Shown piece after piece: positions 8,581 to 19,602 of a stretch of DNA of 64,000 nt. Within the stretch, counting starts at the first letter, position 1; each line of letters starts with the position of its first letter. The notes beneath the pieces were generated by a model. It saw nothing but the letters and a program-made list of their open reading frames with translations. It ran no database searches and was not told where the DNA came from. The DNA is from Rhizomicrobium sp. Its GTDB lineage: Bacteria > Pseudomonadota > Alphaproteobacteria > Micropepsales > Micropepsaceae. Location: the NCBI GenBank assembly GCA_037200385.1, contig JBBCGL010000001.1:372001-436000 (forward strand), given 5' to 3'. The position numbers and the translations under genes were made by a program.

Positions 8581-9342
8581 ATGGACACGCCCAAACTCGC
8601 CGCGCAGGTCGAAGAGACCTGCATGAACGCCTGGCCCGCGCTGAAAGAGGTCTTCTATGACGGCTGGCTGATCCGCCTCGCCAACGGCGCGACGCGTCGG
8701 ACCAATTCGGTGAACGTCATCGGCCCCGGCCGCCGCCCGCTGCATGAGAAGATCGCCTATTGCGAGGCGATCTACCGCGCCCATGGCCGGCCCTCCTATT
8801 TCCGCATCCTCAGCCATGCCGACCCGCAACTCGAGCAGGTGCTCGACGCCCGCGGCTATCGCGCCGAGGACGAGACCGTCACGCTCTACATGAATTTCCG
8901 CCGCAACAAGCCGCCCAGGCCGAGCACCGCGATCTTCACCGAGGTGCACGAGACCCGTCCCACCAAGGAATGGCTGGAGGCGCACCGCATCCATTCCCGC
9001 CGCACGCTGGAGGAGGCGCGCGCGCTGCACGCCGTGCTCGACGCCGTCGCTGTTCCCACTTTCTTCGCCGAGGCGCGGGGCGAGGGCGGCGACATCGCCT
9101 CGGTCGCCTTCTGCGGCCTCCATGAGAAGATGGCCTGCATCCAATGGGTGGTGACCGATCCCGCCCAGCGCCGGATGGGCCTCAGCCGCGCCACGCTTGC
9201 CGCGCTGCTCACCCGGGCGCAGGCCGCCGGCGCCACCGGTGCCTGCCTGCAGGTGGTCGCCGCGAATAGCCCTGCCATTCGGCTCTATGAGCGTCTAGGC
9301 TTCGGCTGCGAACTCTATCGGTATCATTACCGGGTGCGATGA
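8581..9342 (+). CDS. GNAT family N-acetyltransferase
   Basis: 253-residue acetyl-CoA-dependent acetyltransferase. The C-terminal GNAT core is clear: GLHEKMACIQWVVTDPAQRRMGLSRATLAALL holds the pyrophosphate-binding loop (QRRMG-S), and VAANSPAIRLYERLGF is the last motif. The N-terminal 110 residues form a second, less conserved domain. Start ATG at 8581 has GGAGGG about 6 bases upstream; an upstream in-frame start at 8518 would lie inside the terminator. Its stop overlaps the nnrDE start (ATGA), so the two are translationally coupled. Substrate unknown. Confidence 0.85.
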   Translation: MDTPKLAAQVEETCMNAWPALKEVFYDGWLIRLANGATRRTNSVNVIGPGRRPLHEKIAYCEAIYRAHGRPSYFRILSHADPQLEQVLDARGYRAEDETVTLYMNFRRNKPPRPSTAIFTEVHETRPTKEWLEAHRIHSRRTLEEARALHAVLDAVAVPTFFAEARGEGGDIASVAFCGLHEKMACIQWVVTDPAQRRMGLSRATLAALLTRAQAAGATGACLQVVAANSPAIRLYERLGFGCELYRYHYRVR

Positions 9343-10808
9343 CCAGCGAGATCCTCACCGTCGACGAGATGACCGCCGCCGACCGCTATGCGGCGAGCCA
9401 CGGCGTGGCGCCGTTCGAGCTGATGGAGCAGGCCGGGCGGGCCGTCGCCGACGAGATCTGCAAGCGCTGGAGCCCGCGCCCGGTCTGCGTGCTCTGCGGT
9501 CCGGGCAACAATGGCGGCGACGGCTTCGTCGCGGCGCGCCATCTCGATGCCCGCGGCTGGGACGTCTGGGTCGAGACGCTGGGCGACGTCGCTGACTACA
9601 AGGGCGAGGCGGCCGAAATGATCCGCCGTTGGCGCGGTGAGACCATCCGCATCGCCGAGAGCAACCGCATGGCCGACCTGTTCGTCGATGCGCTGTTCGG
9701 CGCCGGCCTGTCGCGTCCGCTGGACGGCGAGGCGAAACGCCTCGCGCTCGCCTCGCCGGCCTACAAGGCCCGCGTCATCGCGATCGACATCCCCAGCGGC
9801 ATCCATGGCGACACCGGCCGGCCACTGGGCGACGCCGCCTTCGACGCCGGCCTCACCGTCACTTTCTTCCGCAAGAAGCCGGCGCATCTGCTGCTGCCGG
9901 GCCGGGAGCGCTGCGGCGAGGTCGTGGTCGCCGATATCGGCATCCCCGAGGCGGCGCTTGATGCCATCAAGCCGAAACTGTCGGAGAACGGACCGTCGCT
10001 CTGGTCCTATCCCTGGCCGAAGACCGAGGGTCACAAATACGCGCGCGGCCATTGCGTCGTCGTCAGCGGCCCGGCCCACGCCACCGGTGCGGCCCGTCTC
10101 ACCGCCCGCGGCGCGCTGCGCATCGGCGCCGGCCTCGTCAGCGTCGCGAGCCCGCAAGAGGCGCTCGCCGTCAACGCCGCCGCGCTCACCGCCATCATGG
10201 TCAAGCCGTTCGACGGATCAGCCGGCCTCGCCGGCGTGTTGAAGGACGAGCGCCTCAATGCTGCCGTCATCGGCCCCGGCTGCGGCAGCGGTCGCGCCAC
10301 CCAGGAGCTCGTTGCCGCGGTCCTGCGCAGCAAGGCGGCTTGCGTCCTCGATGCCGATGCGCTGACGGCCTTCCGGGCCGAGCCCAGAGTGCTGTTCCGG
10401 TTGCTGCGGGAGCCTGCCGTCCTTTCGCCGCATCAAGGCGAGTTCGAACGCCTGTTTCCCGGCCTCCTCGCATCGTCGGCGAGCAAGCTCGCAGCCGTGC
10501 GCGCCGCTGCTGCGCAGGCGGGATGCACCGTGCTGCTCAAAGGAGCGGACACGGTCGTCGCCGCACCCGGCGGTCGCGCCGTCATCAACAGCAATGCGCC
10601 GCCCGCATTGGCGACCGCCGGATCCGGTGATGTACTCGCCGGCTTCATCGGTGGTTTGATGGCGCAAGGGCTGGACTCGTTCGACGCGGCCTGCGCCGGT
10701 GTGTGGCTGCACGGCGAAGCCGCGAATGCGTTCGGCCCCGGTCTGATCGCGGAGGATCTGCCCGAACTGCTTCCCGCGGTCCTGAGGGCGCTGAAGGACG
10801 ATGAATGA
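9339..10808 (+). CDS. nnr: Bifunctional NAD(P)HX epimerase / ADP-dependent NAD(P)HX dehydratase
   Basis: 489-residue metabolite-repair enzyme. The N-terminal YjeF domain (residues 1-205, with GPGNNGGDGFVAARHL) interconverts the epimers of hydrated NAD(P)H. The C-terminal ribokinase-like domain (about 220-485, with VLKGADTVVAAP, and NAPPALATAGSGDVLAGFIGG holding the catalytic GSGD) dehydrates the S form using ADP. Both domains are full length. Overlaps the upstream acetyltransferase by 4 bases and the downstream one by 8, forming a three-gene unit. Confidence 0.95.
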   Translation: MTSEILTVDEMTAADRYAASHGVAPFELMEQAGRAVADEICKRWSPRPVCVLCGPGNNGGDGFVAARHLDARGWDVWVETLGDVADYKGEAAEMIRRWRGETIRIAESNRMADLFVDALFGAGLSRPLDGEAKRLALASPAYKARVIAIDIPSGIHGDTGRPLGDAAFDAGLTVTFFRKKPAHLLLPGRERCGEVVVADIGIPEAALDAIKPKLSENGPSLWSYPWPKTEGHKYARGHCVVVSGPAHATGAARLTARGALRIGAGLVSVASPQEALAVNAAALTAIMVKPFDGSAGLAGVLKDERLNAAVIGPGCGSGRATQELVAAVLRSKAACVLDADALTAFRAEPRVLFRLLREPAVLSPHQGEFERLFPGLLASSASKLAAVRAAAAQAGCTVLLKGADTVVAAPGGRAVINSNAPPALATAGSGDVLAGFIGGLMAQGLDSFDAACAGVWLHGEAANAFGPGLIAEDLPELLPAVLRALKDDE

Positions 10809-11313
10809 CGTCGCGATACGGCCGGCAGAGCGGGGCGATCTGCCCGCGCTCCTGAGCATCTACAATCACTACGTCGTCCACACGCCGATCACCTTCGACC
10901 TCGAGCCGCGCACCCTGGCGCAGCGCCGCGAATGGCTGGACCAGTTCGCGCTCGCTGGTCGCTATCGCTGCCTCGTCGCGGCGCGCGACGGCCGCGCCGT
11001 CGGCTGGTCCTGCTCGGCGAAGTTCAAGGAGAAGGAGGCCTATGCTACCTCCATCGAGACCAGCATCTATCTGGCGCCGGGCGAGGGCGGCAAAGGCCTC
11101 GGCCGCCGCCTCTACGAGACCCTGTTCGATTCCCTCAAGGGCGAGGACATCCACCGCGCCTTCGCCGGCATCACCCAGCCCAACGATGCTTCCAACGCCG
11201 TCCACCGCGCCCTGGGCTTCGCACCGATCGGCACCTATGGCGAGATCGGCCGCAAGTTCGACCGCTACTGGGATGTCGCACTATGGCTCAAGCCTTTGAC
11301 GGGAGCGTCCTAG
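10801..11313 (+). CDS. GNAT acetyltransferase, phosphinothricin/methionine-sulfone acetyltransferase-like
   Basis: 170-residue single-domain GNAT protein resembling the Pat/Bar/MnaT branch, which acetylates glutamate analogues such as phosphinothricin, methionine sulfoximine or sulfone. Features: IRPAERGDLPALLSIYNHYV at the start, the acetyl-CoA loop GEGGKGLGRRLYETL near 97-111, ITQPNDASNAVHRALGF, and the family's C-terminal GRKFDRYWDVALW. Start ATG overlaps the nnr stop by 8 bases. Actual substrate in this organism is inferred only from family resemblance. Confidence 0.85.
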   Translation: MNDVAIRPAERGDLPALLSIYNHYVVHTPITFDLEPRTLAQRREWLDQFALAGRYRCLVAARDGRAVGWSCSAKFKEKEAYATSIETSIYLAPGEGGKGLGRRLYETLFDSLKGEDIHRAFAGITQPNDASNAVHRALGFAPIGTYGEIGRKFDRYWDVALWLKPLTGAS

Positions 11314-11346
11314 GTCACGTCGCCATCGATTCGATGCAAAATCCGA

Positions 11347-11373
11347 TTGACGAATTGATCCTCTCTTTATATT
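11347..11373 (+). promoter_or_regulatory. Candidate promoter for the 46-codon gene
   Basis: TTGACG at 11347-11352 and TATATT at 11368-11373, separated by 15 bases, in a locally A+T-rich stretch after the acetyltransferase gene. The spacing is short of the ideal 16-18, so this is a moderate match only. It lies 40 bases before the start codon at 11413. Confidence 0.4.
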
Positions 11374-11412
11374 CGGGAACGACAAAACACTGGTTGCGCG
11401 CGCGGAGTGGAC

Positions 11413-11553
11413 ATGAATCAGCAGCCCAAGGAGCAAAACGAGAAGACCAAAGTGAAGTGGGAGCGTCCACGCTGCCGCCGCTTCGATGCGCGGAATGCCG
11501 AGCTCGGCCTCGGGATCGGTGAGGACCTCATCATCCTCACCACCTCGTCCTAA
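11413..11553 (+). CDS. Small 46-residue hypothetical protein, possible precursor-type peptide
   Basis: Reads MNQQPKEQNEKTKVKWERPR, then CRRFDARNAELGLGIGEDL, then IILTTSS and TAA. GGAG at 11404-11407 is a plausible ribosome-binding site and a promoter-like pair lies upstream. The N-terminal half is highly charged and contains WxxPxCxxF. The C-terminal half is uncharged apart from Glu-Asp and rich in Gly, Ile, Leu and Thr. This two-part layout loosely resembles RiPP precursors with a (Y/W)xxPx leader motif, but no modifying enzyme is in the window. Function not known. Confidence 0.5.
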   Translation: MNQQPKEQNEKTKVKWERPRCRRFDARNAELGLGIGEDLIILTTSS

Positions 11554-11580
11554 GTTTTTCGGCCGCGTCTGCCGAACTCC

Positions 11581-11600
11581 GGAGGTCTGCGCAAACCTCC
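11581..11600. other. Hairpin after the 46-codon gene
   Basis: GGAGGT and ACCTCC arms around a TGCGCA core give a near-perfect 20-base palindrome. No T run follows. It may stabilise the 3' end of the small-gene transcript. Nothing else recognisable lies in 11554-11723. Confidence 0.4.
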
Positions 11601-11723
11601 CGGGAATGCCGGCCGGATTGGTTTTATGCGCCCCTGGCCGCGAAAGTCGGCCCCTAGCCACCTCCCAAAAACCCTGCTACACGGCCCGCCTTCCGGCGGC
11701 AGGGCCTCCGGCAAGGCCCCGGC

Positions 11724-11808
11724 GCGGGCGTGGCGGAACTGGTAGACGCACTGGTTTTAGGTACCAGCGGCGAAAGTCATGGGGGTTCAAGTCCCTCCGC
11801 CCGCACCA
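11724..11808 (+). tRNA. tRNA-Leu (anticodon TAG)
   Basis: 85-base tRNA with CCA encoded. Acceptor stem GCGGGCG pairs with CGCCCGC. The anticodon stem CTGGT/ACCAG encloses loop TTTAGGT, giving anticodon TAG (reads CUN). The long variable arm is typical of leucine tRNAs, and the T arm contains GGTTCAAGTCC. It is transcribed toward tig. Confidence 0.97.
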
Positions 11809-11836
11809 GCCTTCGCTCGCGAAGCGAGAGAAGGCT
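11808..11836 (+). terminator. Hairpin abutting tRNA-Leu 3' end
   Basis: AGCCTTC (11808-11814) pairs with GAAGGCT (11830-11836), with inner CTCG/CGAG pairs. It begins at the last A of the CCA end. There is no T run, so it is more a processing or stability hairpin than a classical terminator. Confidence 0.4.
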
Positions 11837-11936
11837 GCCGCGACGGAGCCCAAAGGGCGGAGGCGGGCCGGTGACCGCGAGCTACGGCTCGGCAGGCCAA
11901 GGCTTGAGCGACATATAAGAAGTAAGGAAGTTCGAC

Positions 11937-13298
11937 ATGCAGATCACCGAGACCGTCTCCGAAGGCCTGCGCCGGGAATATAAGGTCGTCGTCCCGAAGG
12001 CCGACCTCGACTCCCGTCTCAACGGGCGTCTCGAGGAGATGAAGCCGCGCATGAACCTCAAGGGCTTCCGCCCCGGAAAGGCGCCGGTCTCGTTCCTGAA
12101 GAAGAGCTTCGGCAAGTCCATGATGGGCGAGATCGTCGAGGCGGCGGTCAACGAATCGAGCCAGAAGGCGATCACCGAGAACGCCCTCAAGCCGGCCTCG
12201 CCGCCGAAGGTCGATCTCGTCAGCGCCTTCGAACAGGTGGTGGACGGCAAGAGCGATCTCGAATTCACCGTCACCGTCGATCTGATGCCGGATTTCGAGC
12301 TGACCGACGTCTCCAAGCTCAAGGTCGAGCGCCTGGTCGGCGAGGTCGGCGATGCCGATGTCGAGGAGGCGCTCAACCGCCTCGCCGAACAGTCCAAGAC
12401 CTTCTCGCCGCGCGAGGCCGATGAGCCGTCGCAGAGCGGCGACAGCATCGTGATCGATTTCGTCGGCAAGGTCGACGGCGTCGAGTTCCCCGGCGGCAAG
12501 GCGGAGGATTTCAACCTCGGCCTGGGCACCGGCCAGCTCATTCCCGGCTTCGAGGACCAGCTCATCGGCGCCAAGGCCGGCGAAGAACGCGAGGTGAAGG
12601 TCACGTTCCCGGCCGACTATCCGGAAGCGTCGCTCGCCGGCAAGGACGCCGTGTTCGACGTCGCCGTGAAAGAGGTCAAGAAGCCGGATCCGATCACGCT
12701 CGACGACGAGCTGGCCAAGAAGATCGGCATGCCCGACATCGCCACGCTGAAGGACCGGGTGCGCGACCAGATCAAGTCGGACTTCGCCCGCGCCAGCCGG
12801 CTGCACCTCAAGCGCCGCATCCTCGATGCGCTGGACGAGACGCATGCCTTCGGCCTTCCGCCGCGCATGGTCGAGAGCGAATTCGAGGGCATCTGGAAGC
12901 AGGTCGAGGCCGAGCTGCAGCGCGAAGGCAAAACCGCGGCGGACGAGGGCAAGTCGGAGGACGAGCTCAAGACGGAATATCGCGAGATCGCCGAACGCCG
13001 CGTGCGCCTGGGTCTGGTGCTGGCCAAGCTGGGCGAGCAGAACGGCATCAGCGTCGGCGCCGAGGAGGTGCAGCGCGCCATCGCTGCGCGCGCCCGCCAG
13101 TTCCCGGGCCAGGAACAGCAGGTGTTCAACTTCTACACCCAGAATCCGCAGGCCGCCGCCGAGATCCGCGCCCCGATCTTCGAGGACAAGGTCGTCGACT
13201 TCATCGCCGAACTTGCCGAAGTCTCGGACCGCAAGGTCGACCGCGAGACCCTGTTCAGCGATCCGGACGAAGCGGTCGAGAAGTTGAAGGCGCAATAG
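11937..13298 (+). CDS. tig: Trigger factor, ribosome-bound chaperone and peptidyl-prolyl isomerase
   Basis: 453-residue trigger factor, which meets nascent chains at the ribosome exit tunnel. The N-terminal ribosome-docking domain has the signature GFRPGKAP at residues 43-50. The FKBP-type isomerase domain lies near 160-245 (SGDSIVIDFVGKVDGVEF through VTFPADYP). The C-terminal helical chaperone domain fills the rest. Length is normal. AAGGAAG upstream is the likely ribosome-binding site. First of the tig-clpP-clpX-lon order conserved in alphaproteobacteria. Confidence 0.97.
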   Translation: MQITETVSEGLRREYKVVVPKADLDSRLNGRLEEMKPRMNLKGFRPGKAPVSFLKKSFGKSMMGEIVEAAVNESSQKAITENALKPASPPKVDLVSAFEQVVDGKSDLEFTVTVDLMPDFELTDVSKLKVERLVGEVGDADVEEALNRLAEQSKTFSPREADEPSQSGDSIVIDFVGKVDGVEFPGGKAEDFNLGLGTGQLIPGFEDQLIGAKAGEEREVKVTFPADYPEASLAGKDAVFDVAVKEVKKPDPITLDDELAKKIGMPDIATLKDRVRDQIKSDFARASRLHLKRRILDALDETHAFGLPPRMVESEFEGIWKQVEAELQREGKTAADEGKSEDELKTEYREIAERRVRLGLVLAKLGEQNGISVGAEEVQRAIAARARQFPGQEQQVFNFYTQNPQAAAEIRAPIFEDKVVDFIAELAEVSDRKVDRETLFSDPDEAVEKLKAQ

Positions 13299-13332
13299 CC
13301 GGAGCCGGGTTCCGTTGCGCGCAACGCTTTGG

Positions 13333-13354
13333 GCGGCTGAATCCCGCGCGATTC
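13333..13354 (+). other. Hairpin between tig and clpP
   Basis: GCTGAATC (13333-13340) pairs with GATTCAGC (13347-13354) around a 6-base loop. A 12-base palindrome GTTGCGCGCAAC lies just upstream at about 13315. Neither has a T run. They may mark the end of the tig transcript. Confidence 0.45.
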
Positions 13355-13409
13355 AGCAATCCAATAACCCTTTGTGCCGCATGGTCGCATCGTCGGACGC
13401 GCCGCACTA

Positions 13410-13415
13410 TATAAT
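13410..13415 (+). promoter_or_regulatory. clpP: Candidate -10 element for clpP
   Basis: Perfect TATAAT in an A+T-rich island (13406-13425), 79 bases before the clpP start. No good -35 hexamer is found 16-18 bases upstream, so an activator or alternative sigma factor may be involved, or the match may be chance. Confidence 0.4.
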
Positions 13416-13492
13416 GGAATAATGGAAGTCGAATTGACGTGCGCTTCCGCGCGTAACAGTCTCGCGACAGCGAATCGAAAGGGTGACGGGCC

Positions 13493-14119
13493 ATGAAGGA
13501 CCCGCTTGATACATTCACGAACACGACGATGCCGTACATCTACGAGCAGACCGCGCGCGGTTCGTTCCAGTACGACATCTTTTCGCGACTGCTGAAGGAG
13601 CGCGTGATCTTCATCACCGGCGGCATCGACGACCTCGCCGCCAGCGTGATCACGGCGCAGCTTCTCTTCCTGGAGGCCGAGAACCCCAAGAAGGAAGTCC
13701 ACATGTACATCAACTCGCCGGGCGGCGTCGTCACGGCGGGTCTTGCGGTCTACGACACGATGCAGCTCATCCGCGCGCCGGTGCAGACTTTCTGCGTCGG
13801 CCAGGCGGCGAGCGCGGCATCGCTGCTCCTCATGGCCGGCAAGAAGGGCGACCGTTTCGCCCTGCCGAACTCGCGGGTGCTGGTGCATCAGCCCAGCGCC
13901 TCCTTCTACGGCAATGCGGCCGATATCGCCCGCCATGCCGAAGAGGTGGTCAAGCTCAAGCGCCGGCTGAACGAAATCTACGCCCATCATACGGGCCGGA
14001 CCGTGGCCGAGATTGAAAAAGCGCTCGACCGCGATACTTATATGACGGCCGAAGAGGCGAAAGCTTTCGGCCTCATCGACCAGATCATGGTGCGTCGCCC
14101 CGAAGGCGAAGGCATCTGA
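13493..14119 (+). CDS. clpP: ATP-dependent Clp protease proteolytic subunit
   Basis: 208-residue ClpP, forming the tetradecameric serine protease barrel that works with ClpX or ClpA. The catalytic triad is complete: Ser107 in GQAASAAS, His132 in VLVHQPS, and Asp181 in LDRDTYM. The handle-region motif following the His reads [10 protein letters not shown] rather than the common LGGFQGQATD or SGGFQGQ, a mild departure. It lies upstream of clpX with a 179-base gap, so clpX may have its own promoter. Confidence 0.96.
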   Translation: MKDPLDTFTNTTMPYIYEQTARGSFQYDIFSRLLKERVIFITGGIDDLAASVITAQLLFLEAENPKKEVHMYINSPGGVVTAGLAVYDTMQLIRAPVQTFCVGQAASAASLLLMAGKKGDRFALPNSRVLVHQPSASFYGNAADIARHAEEVVKLKRRLNEIYAHHTGRTVAEIEKALDRDTYMTAEEAKAFGLIDQIMVRRPEGEGI

Positions 14120-14298
14120 GCGTCAAAGTTCCTGACTTTTCAGGAGGTTGGTTCGGATTAAACAATTCTTGATCCGCCCGGCGCTAACGTGGTCGAATGA
14201 CCGGATGAGTGCGCCGCTTCGGGTTGGCGCGGGATGTGCAAGCGGTGTTCGTCAGAAACACCGCAATCTAACGGGGCGAGAAAAGCCTTGGAGAACCA

Positions 14299-15567
<1,269 letters not shown>

Positions 15568-15573
15568 TGTGGC

Positions 15574-16317
15574 ATGCCGAACTTCAAGGTTCCGGATCTC
15601 GTAGAGCTCTACTCGCGGCCCTACGACCGCAAGACGCTGGAATGGCGTGAGATCGGCGCGCGCGACAAGGCCTCCAACATCGAGGCTCTGACGCGGCCGG
15701 TTCGCGGCGAGATCGGGACCGTTCTCGAAGTCGGTTGCGGCACCGGCATGGTGCTTGAGAAACTGGCGCAGCGCGGCCTGGGGCACAGCTTCACAGGCAT
15801 CGAGATCAGTGACGGCCGGGTCGCAACCGCAAAAGCGAACAGCGGCGCGGAGATTCGCATCGAGCCCTATGACGGCAGGACGATCCCCTTTGCCGACGAA
15901 TCCTTCGACCTGGTTTACGCAACCCATGTGCTCGAGCATGTCGTCGATCCGCGCGGCTTTCTGCACGAGTTGCGACGGGTTGCGAGACGCTATGTCTATG
16001 TCGAAGTTCCCTGCGAGATCACGGCGCATGTCTCGCACCGGTCGATGCAGCCGACCTTGAATATCGGCCATATCAACGCCTATTCGCCGATGTCGCTGGC
16101 GCTGACGCTGGAGACCTCCGGCCTCGTGATCCGCGAACAGCGGCTGTTCGACGGCGATTTCGCCGTTCATGCCTTCGGGCACAATCCGCTGAAGGCCGGG
16201 CTCAAGATGACGCTGCGCCGGCTGGTGCTGGCCGGCGCGGGACGCTTGGCGCCGGCGATCTTCAGCTATCATTGCGGCGCCCTCTGCGAGAAGGGCGAAC
16301 GCCTCAACATCGCTTGA
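15574..16317 (+). CDS. Class I SAM-dependent methyltransferase
   Basis: 247-residue Rossmann-fold methyltransferase. Motif I reads VLEVGCGTGMVLEKLA at about residues 49-64. The acidic residue after strand 2 is in FTGIEISDGRV. The motif II/III region is FDLVYATHVLEHVVDP, a form common in UbiE/glycosyl-type small-molecule methyltransferases (Methyltransf_11). The last third (Arg-rich LKMTLRRLVLAGAGRL) suggests membrane association. It lies between clpX and lon in probable cotranscription with clpX; the substrate is not known. Confidence 0.85.
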   Translation: MPNFKVPDLVELYSRPYDRKTLEWREIGARDKASNIEALTRPVRGEIGTVLEVGCGTGMVLEKLAQRGLGHSFTGIEISDGRVATAKANSGAEIRIEPYDGRTIPFADESFDLVYATHVLEHVVDPRGFLHELRRVARRYVYVEVPCEITAHVSHRSMQPTLNIGHINAYSPMSLALTLETSGLVIREQRLFDGDFAVHAFGHNPLKAGLKMTLRRLVLAGAGRLAPAIFSYHCGALCEKGERLNIA

Positions 16318-16579
16318 CGTCGGGCGACGATTGGTGACGCCGTGTCACGATGGACGTTGTGTCGCTATGCAGACTGCTGAAACCTTGATCCTTTACCATC
16401 CGTGTCCGGAAATTGCCGCTAAGCTGCACGTCTTGAAACCGCCCCGCCGGGGGACCACTTTAACGTTTCGGGAGTCGGCCCAATGGGAGGCTCCATCACC
16501 CGGCACTTGCGCCCATCGAAGGGGCTGGCGCCGACAGCACCCGTCTCATGGATAGCGAGGCGGTAGGAGAAAAAAAGAA
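16318..16579. other. Intergenic region upstream of lon
   Basis: 262 bases without a convincing gene. It contains CTTGAAA at 16432-16438 followed about 17 bases later by CCACTTTA. This loosely recalls a heat-shock sigma factor promoter, but neither spacing nor -10 fits the alphaproteobacterial consensus well. A purine-rich ribosome-binding stretch (GGTAGGAG) precedes lon. Confidence 0.3.
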
Positions 16580-19006
<2,427 letters not shown>

Positions 19007-19026
19007 ACCGGTGTACAAATGAGTTA

Positions 19027-19058
19027 GGCCCCGGGCGGCACCCCGTCCGGGGCCTTTT
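19027..19058 (+). terminator. Rho-independent terminator after lon
   Basis: 8-bp perfect stem GGCCCCGG (19027-19034) and CCGGGGCC (19047-19054), 12-base loop, then TTTT. It ends the lon transcript before the HU gene. Confidence 0.85.
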
Positions 19059-19160
19059 CATATGATTTTCCGCTGAATTCTTGGGTTTTTCGGTTTGACC
19101 GGGGGCCGACAGGTCATAAAGTCGACACCTCGGAGCGAATCGCGCAAAGGAGCCGTCGCC

Positions 19161-19436
19161 GTGAACAAGAACGATCTCATCCAGAAACTGGCCGATACGA
19201 CCGGCTTGGACAAGAACACCTCGGCCAAGGCCGTGGATGGTGTGTTCGACCTGATCGCCGCGACGCTCAAGGCGGGCGACGAGGTGCGTTTGACGGGCTT
19301 CGGCGTTTTCGTGGTCGCGACCAGGGCCGGTGGCAAGGGCCGCAATCCGCAGACCGGCGAGGAGATCACGATCAAGCCCTCCAAGCAGCCCCGTTTCCGT
19401 CCGGGCAAGCAGCTCAAGGACTCGCTCAACACGTAA
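19161..19436 (+). CDS. hup: HU family DNA-binding protein
   Basis: 91-residue histone-like protein that bends DNA and compacts the nucleoid as a dimer. It begins (V/M)NKNDLIQKLADTTGLDKN and carries the DNA-binding beta-arm with GKGRNPQTGEEITIKPSK. The arm tip holds the RNPxTG motif near residues 61-66. The start is GTG at 19161, supported by AAAGGAG 8 bases upstream; an upstream in-frame ATG at 19095 would add 22 atypical residues. The lon-HU order is common in proteobacteria. Confidence 0.95.
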   Translation: MNKNDLIQKLADTTGLDKNTSAKAVDGVFDLIAATLKAGDEVRLTGFGVFVVATRAGGKGRNPQTGEEITIKPSKQPRFRPGKQLKDSLNT

Positions 19437-19466
19437 GGGCGTTTCGCGCGGTCGTGGACCCCTGGC

Positions 19467-19592
19467 TGTCATGGCCCGCGAATGCGGGCCGCCCGGGTGA
19501 AACCCCGCGCGATTCCGAAAGTTAGGCGGCGTTTCGACTTTCTACAGTTGAATTGGCTTCAACTGGGCGGCCGCATTGCGGACCGCGGCAGT
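19467..19592. repeat. Degenerate palindromic repeat, family A
   Basis: The left arm TGTCATGGCCCGCGAATGCGGGCC is intact, while the right arm (GGCGGCCGCATTGCGGACCG) has drifted. An inner hairpin, CGACTTTCTACAGTTG and nearby CAACTG, is also seen. It lies between HU and the convergent prs gene. Confidence 0.6.
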
Positions 19593-19602
19593 TGGGCTGA
19601 GC

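Noticed and set aside
16432-16462. Heat-shock (sigma-32) promoter for lon
   Set aside because: CTTGAAA is present, but the downstream CCACTTTA does not fit the CCCATNT/CYTATNT -10 at the proper spacing. Kept only as a note in the intergenic entry.
16331-16555. A 74-codon plus-strand frame upstream of lon
   Set aside because: No ribosome-binding site, no domain, and composition like random intergenic reading.
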